Assembly (NCBI GenBank): GCA_003141275.1
Contig: PLLM01000073.1
Location: forward strand, 1 to 58,473
Reading direction: 5' to 3'
From: Phycisphaerales bacterium
GTDB taxonomy: Bacteria > Planctomycetota > Phycisphaerae > Sedimentisphaerales > Anaerobacaceae
Length of the DNA stretch: 58,473 nucleotides
Within the stretch, counting starts at the first letter, position 1; every line of letters starts with the position of its first letter. A program made the position numbers and the translations under genes. Below the pieces are notes generated by a model. The model had not been told where the DNA came from and searched no databases. It saw only the letters and a program-made list of their open reading frames with translations. Positions 20,683-29,776 of this stretch are shown piece after piece.

Positions 20683-21504
20683 ATGAGATACGTAACGCTG
20701 ATTGCGATGGCAATTGTTTTTGCGGGTGGATGCCAACGGAAATACGTGGCCGTGGAAGCTGAAAAAGCGGGATTGTCGGAAGCCGAATCAAGGGAAGTGA
20801 TGAAGGCCGAACGCCTCGGGGAGGAGTTGTATTTACAGGATGCAATTGCCGCAAAGGCAACGGATGCGCTGTTGCGGGTAATTGGCTCGATAAAGCCGGG
20901 CGCTCTGAACGGCTGGATTATCGTTAAGGACGGGGGCGGGAACCTGACACGATTCATCAGGCAAACAGGGGAAGACGTAAACGTTGCTTATGACGTGCGG
21001 ATTGACATCAAGGGCAACGCCGAGGTTACGAAGGACAACCTGCGGCCTTTGTCGGCGACGGAGATGGCGATGTTCCTCGCCAGACGAAACGCGATGCGTG
21101 CCGCGCCGAAGAATTGCGCAAAGGCCTTTAATACCGCGGTAATGGAAGACATCGATTCCAGCGGATGGCTGGTATATATTCTGGCGGCAACATCGGAGGA
21201 TGTAATTGTGGTTGGAGGGCACAGCCGGGTAAAGGTGTCGGCGGACGGTAAAACTGTTTTGGCCGTAACCCCGCTTTATCAATCCTGTCTTGCGCTGCCA
21301 AAGCCGGCTGCCGACAAAACTGGGGAACCACAGGCCCTTTCTGTAAGTTATCCTCTGGAAAATGTCCCGTCGGAGATTCACGTATTTTTGAACCGTCTTT
21401 ACGGATACCCTGTGTATGTGTCAACGGCAAAAGGCGAATGGCTTGTGAAGAATGGGAAAATATCGTTAATCAAGCCCACAGGAAAAGCAGGACAGCAAAA
21501 ATAA
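20683..21504 (+). CDS. Hypothetical lipoprotein
   Basis: Signal with lipobox-like AIVFAGGC; no recognised domain. Confidence 0.65.
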   Translation: MRYVTLIAMAIVFAGGCQRKYVAVEAEKAGLSEAESREVMKAERLGEELYLQDAIAAKATDALLRVIGSIKPGALNGWIIVKDGGGNLTRFIRQTGEDVNVAYDVRIDIKGNAEVTKDNLRPLSATEMAMFLARRNAMRAAPKNCAKAFNTAVMEDIDSSGWLVYILAATSEDVIVVGGHSRVKVSADGKTVLAVTPLYQSCLALPKPAADKTGEPQALSVSYPLENVPSEIHVFLNRLYGYPVYVSTAKGEWLVKNGKISLIKPTGKAGQQK

Positions 21505-21517
21505 ATCGCAGGGCCTG

Positions 21518-21877
21518 TTATTTCGCCAAAATAAATTTGATTGAAATCACCAGCATCGCCGCGCCGAAAATTCTCGAAAGAGTCACCCCCGAAAGAGCCG
21601 TCGCGAATTTGGCCCCGAAGAACCCGCCGATGAAAAATCCGATGCACATCAGGCCCGCTACCTTGAGGTCCACGTAACCTTTTGAATAGTAAGCCCAGGC
21701 GGCCAGCAGGCCGATTGGCGGAACCATCATCGCCAGCGTTGTCCCCTGTGCCGTTTGCTGAGAAAAGCCCAGCAGGAAGACCAGCGCCGGGATAATAAAA
21801 ATACCGCCCCCGATGCCTAAAAGCCCGCTCAGAATCCCCGCAACCAATCCGAACGCTAAGTAAAGTGCTATCGCCAT
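21518..21877 (-). CDS. Half-size TSUP (TauE/SafE) family membrane transporter
   Basis: AGILSGLLGIGGGIFIIPALVFLLGFSQQTAQGTTLAMMVPP TSUP signature; 119 aa only. Confidence 0.85.
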   Translation of the reverse strand: MAIALYLAFGLVAGILSGLLGIGGGIFIIPALVFLLGFSQQTAQGTTLAMMVPPIGLLAAWAYYSKGYVDLKVAGLMCIGFFIGGFFGAKFATALSGVTLSRIFGAAMLVISIKFILAK

Positions 21878-21910
21878 TTTATTCGTCCTTATAAAATTGA
21901 GTTTGCGTAC

Positions 21911-23062
21911 TTACTTGATAAGCAGCACAACAAGGTCGATTATGAAAAGCAGGACTATCGTCACCTCAAGCAACAGCATCACAGAGTTTAACCTGTTTTG
22001 AAGCAGAATCTGGTAGAGACCATCGAGCGTCCTGGTTTTTTCCCCGATAATACGCTGCCAGTCGCCCAGGTGGAACCTGTCCGCGAGATTTCTGTGCGTC
22101 TTCGCCAGGTGCCAGTCCCCGAAAAATTTCGTTATGTTTGACAATTCATCGCTTATCCTCGCCAGGTCTATACGAAGCTCTCGCAGGTTCTCCAGCATTT
22201 TGCGAGTAGAACGAACTGTTTGCCTGTTCATATCGCCATAGGCAACCTGAAGCGCCTCGTCCAGAACCCTGTCATAGGCGGCAAGCTCCACCAACTGGAC
22301 GTTCGCAAGCTCCATTATGTGCAGAACGTCGTCGAGCGCGTCCTGCTGGCCCACCACAATCGCCGAATCCCAGTCAACCACAACGAGGTCGTCCCCGTAA
22401 TAGCTCAGGTACAATCCCGTCGATTCGCAGACCTCCTGCTCTGATAGCGATTCGGCGTTTTCCTCCTGCATAAGCAGCGCCGCCACCCGTCTTCTGTTGG
22501 CCGTCAGCCAATCCTCCGCGCGGACCCCTTGTCCTTCCACCTCCGGCAGGCCTGCCACGCAAAACACCGTATATGCCTCCGCCTGCATCAGCGATGGGAC
22601 CGGTCGAACACAATAAGGCGCAAGGTCCTTTCTAACGTTCTCGGCAAATTCCGCGACTTCTTCCTCAAGACCACCCTGGGCAAATTTCAAATCGTGATAA
22701 CCGACAAGGTCCTCCAGCCGCTCAACCTCGAACGGCACTCGAACCTGAACAGTCATCGCACCGACGCCAAAAATTTTAACGCTTTTCCTGATTTCAAGCG
22801 ATTCTCCGCTGCGCAGCACGCGCTTTTCCGGAACAAAATCGGCTATCCGCGGCCGATAGAAAAACATCTGCCTGGGAATTCGCTTGCTGGGCCCCACAAG
22901 ATAGTCCCTCGTCGGCTGCGTTAAAATCTTCTCCACCGGCTCATTTTTTATATCGTACGCGATGTCATAAGCATAGATATAAACAACCTCGCCGCGATAC
23001 GGCAGGCCCCGCCCCTGCGTATTTGCGACCATTTTATCACTCTTAATATCCATCTCAGTCAA
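21911..23062 (-). CDS. RMD1/DUF155-family protein with C-terminal TM segment
   Basis: C-terminal NRLNSVMLLLEVTIVLLFIIDLVVLLIK and preceding helical region typical of RMD1/YagE. Confidence 0.72.
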   Translation of the reverse strand: MTEMDIKSDKMVANTQGRGLPYRGEVVYIYAYDIAYDIKNEPVEKILTQPTRDYLVGPSKRIPRQMFFYRPRIADFVPEKRVLRSGESLEIRKSVKIFGVGAMTVQVRVPFEVERLEDLVGYHDLKFAQGGLEEEVAEFAENVRKDLAPYCVRPVPSLMQAEAYTVFCVAGLPEVEGQGVRAEDWLTANRRRVAALLMQEENAESLSEQEVCESTGLYLSYYGDDLVVVDWDSAIVVGQQDALDDVLHIMELANVQLVELAAYDRVLDEALQVAYGDMNRQTVRSTRKMLENLRELRIDLARISDELSNITKFFGDWHLAKTHRNLADRFHLGDWQRIIGEKTRTLDGLYQILLQNRLNSVMLLLEVTIVLLFIIDLVVLLIK

Positions 23063-23855
23063 AAAGCTCTCTGAATTTGGCGGCTATGTCGCCGCTTTCG
23101 CACAGCGTCTGCCCTATCAGAACCGCGCTGACGCCCGCTGCTTTTAATTTTTTCACGTCTTGCCGCGTTTTGATCCCGCTCTCGGCGACAAGCTCGACCT
23201 TGTTATCCAGCAGGCCGGCAAGACGCGAAGTGGTATTCAAATCCACCTTCATTGTCGTAAGGTCGCGGTTGTTTATACCCAGAACACTGTAGCCCTTTTT
23301 GGGAAAGCCGACCATACTTCGCACTGCCAAAAGCGAGTCGGCGTCGTGCACCTCCAGAAGCACCGTCAGCGTCAATTCGGCGGCGGCAATCATCAGGTCG
23401 ATAAGCTCTGCGGGCTTCAACGCCTCGGCAATAAGCAGTATCGCATCGGCGCCCGCGACACGGGATTCATAAACCTGCCATACGTCGATGATAAAATCCT
23501 TTCGAAGGATGGGCAAATCGACGGCGTATTTCACGTGGTCGATATATTCGAGCTTGCCCTGAAAATATTTTTCGTCGGTAAGAACACTGATGGCGTCTGC
23601 GCCGCAGCGTTCGTATGTCTTCGCGATTGTGACGGGGGCGAAATCCCTGCATATTACGCCCGCGGAGGGCGAGGCCTTTTTTATCTCGGCGATAACGTTG
23701 ATTCCCCGGCTGTTTGTCTTTGTGACCGCCTTATAGAAGTTCCGGCATTTGCCGAGAAGCACAAGCTGCTCTTTAAGCTCTTCGAGCGGCTGCTCCCTTT
23801 TCCTCTTTTCGACCTCTTTCCTTTTATCCGCGATGATTTGTTCCAATATGGTCAC
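23055..23855 (-). CDS. trpC: Indole-3-glycerol-phosphate synthase
   Basis: IAEIKKASPSAGVI, LRKDFIIDVWQVYESR, GINNRDLTTMKVD, ESGIKTRQDV. Confidence 0.97.
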   Translation of the reverse strand: MTILEQIIADKRKEVEKRKREQPLEELKEQLVLLGKCRNFYKAVTKTNSRGINVIAEIKKASPSAGVICRDFAPVTIAKTYERCGADAISVLTDEKYFQGKLEYIDHVKYAVDLPILRKDFIIDVWQVYESRVAGADAILLIAEALKPAELIDLMIAAAELTLTVLLEVHDADSLLAVRSMVGFPKKGYSVLGINNRDLTTMKVDLNTTSRLAGLLDNKVELVAESGIKTRQDVKKLKAAGVSAVLIGQTLCESGDIAAKFRELFD

Positions 23856-23881
23856 AAATGCCCCTTCGCACTTTTTATTCG

Positions 23882-24283
23882 CTAATTTTCAGTTGTCCCC
23901 GCGACCTTGACGTAAGCCATGCGAAGCTCATTGAGCGCAGAAGTCATGGCCTGCTGCTCCTCGTCGTTGAGATTGCCTTTTGTCTTTGCTTCGAGGGTCT
24001 CTAATATATCGATATTGTACTTGGCAAGCGCAAGGTCCGGCGCACGTTTTTCCTGCCCCTTCACCTGGAGAAACCCAAGTGAAAAAAGCGTCTGCGTGAA
24101 AAGCATGCTCACCAGGGCCGCGAAGTCGCCCTCGGGCAGCGGGCTTCGGCGATTATCACCTTCGACTTCCTGTTTTTCGGCCTCCTCCTTTGCCGCCATT
24201 ACTTCTTTTTCCTTCTTTGCCTGCTGCTTCCAGTCCTCATCGATAATTATTTTCTTCTCGTCTTTTTTGTTGTTTTCAGCCAT
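23882..24283 (-). CDS. DUF1844 domain protein
   Basis: LVSMLFTQTLFSLGFLQ...APDLALAKYNIDILETLEAKTKGNL DUF1844 signature. Confidence 0.85.
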   Translation of the reverse strand: MAENNKKDEKKIIIDEDWKQQAKKEKEVMAAKEEAEKQEVEGDNRRSPLPEGDFAALVSMLFTQTLFSLGFLQVKGQEKRAPDLALAKYNIDILETLEAKTKGNLNDEEQQAMTSALNELRMAYVKVAGTTEN

Positions 24284-24303
24284 AACCTGTCTGCTCCTTA
24301 CTT

Positions 24304-24831
24304 TTAGTGACGAAATTTTTTCATCCTCTTGTCAATGTCTCTTTTCTGTTCACGTTCGGCGATTGCCCGGCGTTTGTCATATTGCCGTTTGCCTCTGGCG
24401 AGCGCTACTTCCGTTTTCGCCAGGCCTTTTTGATTAAAATATATCCGCAGGGGCACAAGCGTATAGCCGCGCTGCTCAAGCTTGGTGTAGATTTTGTGAA
24501 TCTCGTGCTTGTGCAGAAGAAGTTTCCTTTTTCGTGTCGGGCTGTGGCCTGCCAGTCCCGTTACCTGGTATTGGGATATTTTCGCGCCCACCAGCCAGCA
24601 TTCCCCGTTCACGATTCTCGCGTATGACCCGCTCAGATCCGCCTGCCCCGTGCGGAGCGACTTTACCTCGCTGCCCAAAAGCTCCATTCCCGCTTCGAAC
24701 TTGTCTTCTATCTCGAAGTTGTGCCAGGCCTTCTTGTTGACCGCGACCGCCTTGGCCGCCGCGTCTTTTTTTTGGGATTTTGCGGACATTTGGCCAATAA
24801 TAGCCGTGCCGACCCCTTTTTGCAAGGTCAA
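24304..24831 (-). CDS. smpB: SsrA-binding protein
   Basis: DKFEAGMELLGSEVKSLRTGQADLSGSYARI, RKRKLLLHKHEI; likely start at 24786 (MSAKSQKK). Confidence 0.95.
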   Translation of the reverse strand: MTLQKGVGTAIIGQMSAKSQKKDAAAKAVAVNKKAWHNFEIEDKFEAGMELLGSEVKSLRTGQADLSGSYARIVNGECWLVGAKISQYQVTGLAGHSPTRKRKLLLHKHEIHKIYTKLEQRGYTLVPLRIYFNQKGLAKTEVALARGKRQYDKRRAIAEREQKRDIDKRMKKFRH

Positions 24832-24900
24832 CAGTTACGAGGGCCAAAATATCCGCCTGCCGAGCGATGTCCTATTTCTTCCAAACCTGTCCGCTGCCCG

Positions 24901-27360
24901 CTAAACGCTCGCTTTGCGATTCTCCTGGCAGAACTTGCCCATCAGCATCATCGATTTATTAGTCGCTTCCGCCGAGCCGTCCATTTTCGCGAAGGCATCG
25001 ACCAGCGCAACCAAATCCGGGTCCGCAGGCACACGCCCATAGTGATGAGCCACGTTTACTATCCCCGCATCAAGGCCGTATTCCATCGCCTTTGCCACGT
25101 ATGCCCGGCAAACACCAATTCTCCGCCCCGGCAAATCGCGAACCGAATTGCTGATACCAAGCGAACAGTGAACGCCCTTCATCGCAGGGTCGCTCTTTAT
25201 CTTTTTGATTGCCTCGAATGCCCGGTAAGTATATCCCGGCACTCCCGGCTCCATCGGCATATCTATCGCCAGTGGGAAAACCGTCGAATCCAGCAAAATC
25301 TCCTCCGGCTTGAAACCATACTGCCCCACCGCTTTTTCGTAAATATTTTTGGCCAGCGAATACAATTCTTCCATCGAATGTGACCCGCCCGGCCCGGTCG
25401 GTTTGTCTTCCGTCATCAATAGCCCGATGAACGCGTAATCGTAATCCTTTTTCAGCGGGAAAAATTTATCCATCGTGTAAATCTTCACCGAGTTTATCAA
25501 CGGCTGCTTCACCGCCTCCTTTGTGTTGTACCACTCTTTCAATCCCGCTATCAGCACGTCGTTGTTGCCGCTGTCGATACAGATGGGGACGCCATTGCTC
25601 CACCTGCGAACCAGCTTCACATATTCGCGCATCATATCTACCGCGACCTGCTGGTCGTCCTCGCCGAACGCGTCAACATTCACCGCGAGATAATCCGCCC
25701 CGTCGTTCGCCTGCGATTCCACCAGCGCCTTAATATAATTCAACGGCCCGCTCGGCTTCACATAAGCATCCGGCCCAAGCTGTGCCAGTTGCCTCATTAT
25801 CTGTCCCGTCTTCGGTATCGAGGCGTGAATCGACTCGCCAATCGAAATCAGGGCGTTTTTCATAGTGTGGTCCCTCCCAAACAGGTAATTCAAAATCGAC
25901 GCCGTATGTTCCAGCGTTTTTATTCTCGGCTTATTTATTATCCGTTTGAGTTTCTCAAGGCCGTACGTCTCCGATGCCGCTGCGTCGTAAATCAATTCCC
26001 CGATACACACACGTTCCAGATTATTTCCGCATTTACCGTCAGCTGTCGCGTCCCCGCACGGCGCATTGGCAAGCCCCTTTTCGCATCCCCCCATCGTGCA
26101 AAGTCCGAAATTCTCAGGCAGATAACAATCACCGCATCCCTCGCAGTCAAATATCAAATACTTGAACACACTCTCCTTCACGTGGAACAATTTGTACATC
26201 GCGCCTTCGCCTTTTTCAGTTCCCAGGGCCGCCATAGTCCCCCTGAATGCGCGGAAGCCGCGATAATCAGAATTCAAAATCGCCCTGTGCATAAAATTGA
26301 AAAATTTGTGATTGAACGTCTTACGCGGCTTCGACAAAGTTCTCTCTCGACCGTTATCATCGTAAAGATAAAACGCCTTCTTCGCGGGAAAGCACAAATT
26401 ATCCTTGTATTGCCCCCACCCATCGCCAATCTCCGCGGCCCTTTTCAAAATGTCCGCGAACATCTCAAAATTGCTGATACCCCCGATATCCACGCCTGCC
26501 GCGCCAATCGCCTTATACATTGCCACCTGTTGCGCCGCCCTGTCGATATGCTGCGACAAATTCTCCGAATACAGTTTCGCCAGAAACTCGTCGCTCACAA
26601 AACACCCGGTCAATTTGGCATCGTGCATCAATCTCGGCGCAGCCGTCGTAGTGCTCAAGAAGTAAACGTTGCCCAGAACGGGGATATTTAGTTTGTTCTT
26701 CTCGATGTATTTGAAAAGCTCCTGCGACTTCTTCCAGTCCCAGCCGACCTGCGTAATCAAAAATTTCGCCCCGCAGGCGATTTTTTTCTCCATCTTGTAA
26801 TATTGCTGCATTTGCGATTGCTCAGTGTATTTGAATGGCGACACCGCCGCGCCGGGGAAAAACTGGTGAACCTTGTCTAAATCCGCTGGCCTCGCCTTTA
26901 TGTACCCCTCGTTGTTCATATCCCTGATGACTTGCAGCAACCCAATTGAATCAACGTCGAAAACGCTCGTCGCGGAAATCGGCTTATCGCCCGTAAGAAT
27001 CAGCACGCTCTCTATCCCGGAATCTCTCAGTCCCACAAGCGAGCTGACAAGCGAATTGGCGTTCTGGTCCTTGCACGAAATATGCGGCACACAATCCAAA
27101 TCGCCCAGCAGCCCCTCCGCGTTCAACCTGTCAATCGCGTGACCCGGGTCGATATTCGCCACCCCGCCCGGATTCTGTGGCAGCGTAATCCCCGCAAAAT
27201 CAAACCCCGCAGGTATCGAATCAGGCCCTGCCTTTTTGTAAGCCGACAAAAATTTCCCTATCGGCCCAAAGTCAAAATTAGGCCCGCCCGCAAGCTCCGC
27301 CACTACAACAAACCCGGATTTGTTTTCCAGCCGTTCTCTTAGTTTTTTCCGCTGCGCCAT
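24901..27360 (-). CDS. Three-domain C1 enzyme: MetF-like reductase + MetV-like Cys-rich domain + pterin-binding methyltransferase (AcsE/MetH-pterin-like)
   Basis: aa 1-~320 MetF TIM barrel (ILTGDKPISATSVFDVDSIGLLQVI...); aa ~406-444 CEGCGDCYLPENFGLCTMGGCEKGLANAPCGDATADGKC; aa ~500-819 ISIGESIHAS...AVNVDAFGEDDQQ...PICIDSGNNDVL...SLGISNSVRDLPGR. Confidence 0.88.
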   Translation of the reverse strand: MAQRKKLRERLENKSGFVVVAELAGGPNFDFGPIGKFLSAYKKAGPDSIPAGFDFAGITLPQNPGGVANIDPGHAIDRLNAEGLLGDLDCVPHISCKDQNANSLVSSLVGLRDSGIESVLILTGDKPISATSVFDVDSIGLLQVIRDMNNEGYIKARPADLDKVHQFFPGAAVSPFKYTEQSQMQQYYKMEKKIACGAKFLITQVGWDWKKSQELFKYIEKNKLNIPVLGNVYFLSTTTAAPRLMHDAKLTGCFVSDEFLAKLYSENLSQHIDRAAQQVAMYKAIGAAGVDIGGISNFEMFADILKRAAEIGDGWGQYKDNLCFPAKKAFYLYDDNGRERTLSKPRKTFNHKFFNFMHRAILNSDYRGFRAFRGTMAALGTEKGEGAMYKLFHVKESVFKYLIFDCEGCGDCYLPENFGLCTMGGCEKGLANAPCGDATADGKCGNNLERVCIGELIYDAAASETYGLEKLKRIINKPRIKTLEHTASILNYLFGRDHTMKNALISIGESIHASIPKTGQIMRQLAQLGPDAYVKPSGPLNYIKALVESQANDGADYLAVNVDAFGEDDQQVAVDMMREYVKLVRRWSNGVPICIDSGNNDVLIAGLKEWYNTKEAVKQPLINSVKIYTMDKFFPLKKDYDYAFIGLLMTEDKPTGPGGSHSMEELYSLAKNIYEKAVGQYGFKPEEILLDSTVFPLAIDMPMEPGVPGYTYRAFEAIKKIKSDPAMKGVHCSLGISNSVRDLPGRRIGVCRAYVAKAMEYGLDAGIVNVAHHYGRVPADPDLVALVDAFAKMDGSAEATNKSMMLMGKFCQENRKASV

Positions 27361-27539
27361 TTATCGTTCCTGTAAATGCCCCTGACGTAATAGATGCCGA
27401 TTTAACTGGTGTTTTTACCACGAAAACCCGTATCCACAAAGAAAAATCTTAACGCTCTTGTGTCTTAATGGCGGAAATTTTTCGCCCGCCCGCAACACAT
27501 AACATACGGATATAGAATGACTTCGGTTCAACTATCTGT

Positions 27540-27700
27540 GATACGCCTGCCCTGTGACTCGCCCTGCACAGTATGCCTTACGGCAGGCGTAGCGATAGCG
27601 ACCTGTCCTCCGAAGCCCTTCAGGGCGAAGGATGGAAGTCGGAAGCATGTAGGTTCGTCCCGATGGTATGTAGCAGTTATAAATTACGAACCGGCGAGAG
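27540..27700. repeat. Composite palindromic dispersed-repeat-like element
   Basis: CGCCTGCC...GCCTTACGGCAGGCG inverted arms, followed by GTCCTCCGAAGCCCTTCAGGGCGAAGGATGGAAG. Confidence 0.55.
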
Positions 27701-27727
27701 TCACCGGGGACACAAGCGTGTAAAATG

Positions 27728-27754
27728 AAAACGGGGCGCACCGCGCCCCGTTTT
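27728..27754 (-). terminator. Perfect 12-bp intrinsic terminator hairpin (bidirectional sequence)
   Basis: AAAACGGGGCGC-ACC-GCGCCCCGTTTT; downstream of the minus-strand gene 27820-28038. Confidence 0.85.
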
Positions 27755-27819
27755 GATATTCTTATCATCGAGCATTGCTCGATTACCAGATGTTGCGACA
27801 CAATCTCCGGAAAGCCGGC

Positions 27820-28038
27820 TTAATTCCTGATCTTCAGACAGTCAACTCTGAAGCAGCACTCGGTCCACTGGCAGGTCCCGTGTGTTGTGCCGTAGCAGGT
27901 ACTGTTGCCCTCGGCCCGCTGTATCGCCTGAATCAGTTCCGTCTTCTTCATATTCCCAGGCGTAATACCGAGATTCTTGGCCTTGTCTTTTATCTCGCCC
28001 ATTGTCATTGGTCTCTCAACTACTTTTACCGGAGTCAT
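27820..28038 (-). CDS. Small SAP/Rho_N-like protein with Cys-rich C-terminus
   Basis: MTMGEIKDKAKNLGITPGNMKKTELIQAIQRAEGN + CYGTTHGTCQWTECCFRVDCL. Confidence 0.75.
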   Translation of the reverse strand: MTPVKVVERPMTMGEIKDKAKNLGITPGNMKKTELIQAIQRAEGNSTCYGTTHGTCQWTECCFRVDCLKIRN

Positions 28039-28253
28039 GTGTTTCTCCTATTTAACTGTGTGGTTGTTTGAATTTAATTTATACTTACGGGGTCCCTGTC
28101 CGGTCCCATTTTGCGTAAGTCACGTTTGCATACATTCCTATTTCGGCTGTTTTGCCTCGCCCGCATTATCAACTTTACAACAAATAGCAAATTGGCGCAA
28201 AAATCGCCGAAACTTGTTCCTGCGAGAAGAATTTCTCGGACTTTCCGTCCGCC

Positions 28254-29399
28254 TCAGGACGACCTCCACATCCTGCCCTCGCCTGCAGAAATGGCTTCTT
28301 CGACCATTGGCTTCGACCGCGTAATCGTTTTTATCTTCGCGGCGCTCGGCCGGCTGAATCCTTTGATTACGAAAAGCACTATCAGGTACGCGACCCACGC
28401 CGCGATGAAGCTGCCGATACTAATCGCGATTAAATCTACCGGCACATAAACCGGCCTGCTGAACATCGGCAAATGCATCGGCCTGTCAAAGTGACTGTTG
28501 ATTACGTAGCCGTTGATATACGCAATGTACCCTCCGACTCCCGCCGCTACAAACGACAGAATAAATGTCAGCCGCACAAGACCCCTGGTAATATTAATCG
28601 GTTTTTGCTCGCTTGCCGCGACCTTCTCGTCCTGGACTCTTGTCTTGACTGCCTCAAGCTCCTGCTCCAGCTTCGTTCTCGCCGACTCCTCGGATTCCGC
28701 CTGTGACTGATACTTCTTTTTCGCAATCGCCTCGGCCTTGGCCTGGCTTTCCGCTCTTATCTTTAATTCCGTCTCCGCCTGCAGGCGTTGCTCTAACTGG
28801 CCCTTGGCCTCGGCTTCTTTAACAGCATGCGTTTGCGCTTCTGTTCGCGCGTCTTCCGCCTCTTTTAGTTTTGCCATGGTCTCTGCGAGTTCCCGGCTGA
28901 TAGCATCTATCCGCAAGTCCGCCTTCAACCTCGTTTCGGTCTCGGTTTTTAATCTCGCCTCAAGTTCCTCCCTTTCTTGCTTTTCCGCCATTGCCGATTC
29001 TTCGGCCCTTGTCCTGACGTCGGTTTCCGTCAATAACTTCGCCTCAATCGCGGCACGTGCCATGACTTCCTGTTTGAGCCGCTCTTCCGCCTCCACCCTC
29101 GCCTGCGAGTCAATTTTTGCCTGAAACTCCGCCTTGGCTTTAGCGTCGAGAGAAGATTTGATTTGTTTTTCTAACTCGAATCTTACCTCGGTTTCGTTTT
29201 TGAGATGTTCTTCCGCCTCCGCCCTGGTCTCCGCCAAAATAGCCGCTGGTATTCCGTCATCGACAAGCGGACCTGGAGCGCAACCTCTCCTGTCCGGCAC
29301 CCGGACCTGCTTCTTGCACTTTGAGCAGTTCACGACCGTGCCGGCCATTTCGGAAGATATGTAAAATCCGCTCTGACAATGTGGGCAGGTAGCTATCAT
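28254..29399 (-). CDS. Zinc-ribbon / long Ala-Glu-Lys coiled-coil / two-TM protein of unknown function
   Basis: CPHCQSGFYISSEMAGTVVNCSKCKKQVRVP zinc ribbon, ~220-aa A/E/K/R-rich repeats, C-terminal hydrophobic segments; likely start MIATCPHC at 29399. Confidence 0.75.
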   Translation of the reverse strand: MIATCPHCQSGFYISSEMAGTVVNCSKCKKQVRVPDRRGCAPGPLVDDGIPAAILAETRAEAEEHLKNETEVRFELEKQIKSSLDAKAKAEFQAKIDSQARVEAEERLKQEVMARAAIEAKLLTETDVRTRAEESAMAEKQEREELEARLKTETETRLKADLRIDAISRELAETMAKLKEAEDARTEAQTHAVKEAEAKGQLEQRLQAETELKIRAESQAKAEAIAKKKYQSQAESEESARTKLEQELEAVKTRVQDEKVAASEQKPINITRGLVRLTFILSFVAAGVGGYIAYINGYVINSHFDRPMHLPMFSRPVYVPVDLIAISIGSFIAAWVAYLIVLFVIKGFSRPSAAKIKTITRSKPMVEEAISAGEGRMWRSS

Positions 29400-29591
29400 T
29401 TTATTACACCTATAAGTAAAATATACTAATGAAACTTCGTTAAACAAAGCCCGCGACTTAACCTGAAAGGGCTATTACGCTCTTTTGGTCCGGGAAAAAC
29501 GCCTCTCCCAGTAAAACCTCTACGTACGCCATTTACAAACATTTGACCCTGGGGCAAATCTGTGATATGCTCATTTTGTTGAATATATTAG

Positions 29592-29702
29592 CCAGGGGAG
29601 CCCCTGTTGCTGTCTTGCGACAGCAAGACGCGGGGGCTGAGAAACCCCGAATTATCGGGGTGACCCTATGAACCTGCCCAGGTTAAGACCTGCGAAGGGA
29701 GG
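29592..29702 (+). ncRNA. TPP riboswitch (THI element)
   Basis: ccaggggagcccc...gggggCTGAGAaaccccgaattatcgggGTGACCCTatGAACCTGcccaggttaagacctGCGaAGGGAggc matches THI-box consensus; upstream of thiSG. Confidence 0.95.
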
Positions 29703-29720
29703 CGAATCAATTGGTTTTTG

Positions 29721-29747
29721 AAACGCTCCTTTCCGGGAGCGTTTTTT
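29721..29747 (+). terminator. Intrinsic terminator in the TPP riboswitch expression platform
   Basis: AACGCTCC-tttccg-GGAGCGTT followed by a T-run, immediately 3' of the aptamer and before thiS. Confidence 0.85.
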
Positions 29748-29776
29748 GTTTATGGCCTCAGTTCCGAGGATTATGT

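Noticed and set aside
23160-23885. 241-aa plus-strand ORF
   Set aside because: Antisense to trpC, whose motifs are complete.
25789-26691. 300-aa plus-strand ORF
   Set aside because: Antisense to the well-supported C1 fusion gene; Arg/His-rich shadow translation with no domain.
27517-27801. Small ORFs on both strands in the repeat region
   Set aside because: They cover palindromic repeat and terminator sequence and show no conserved motif.
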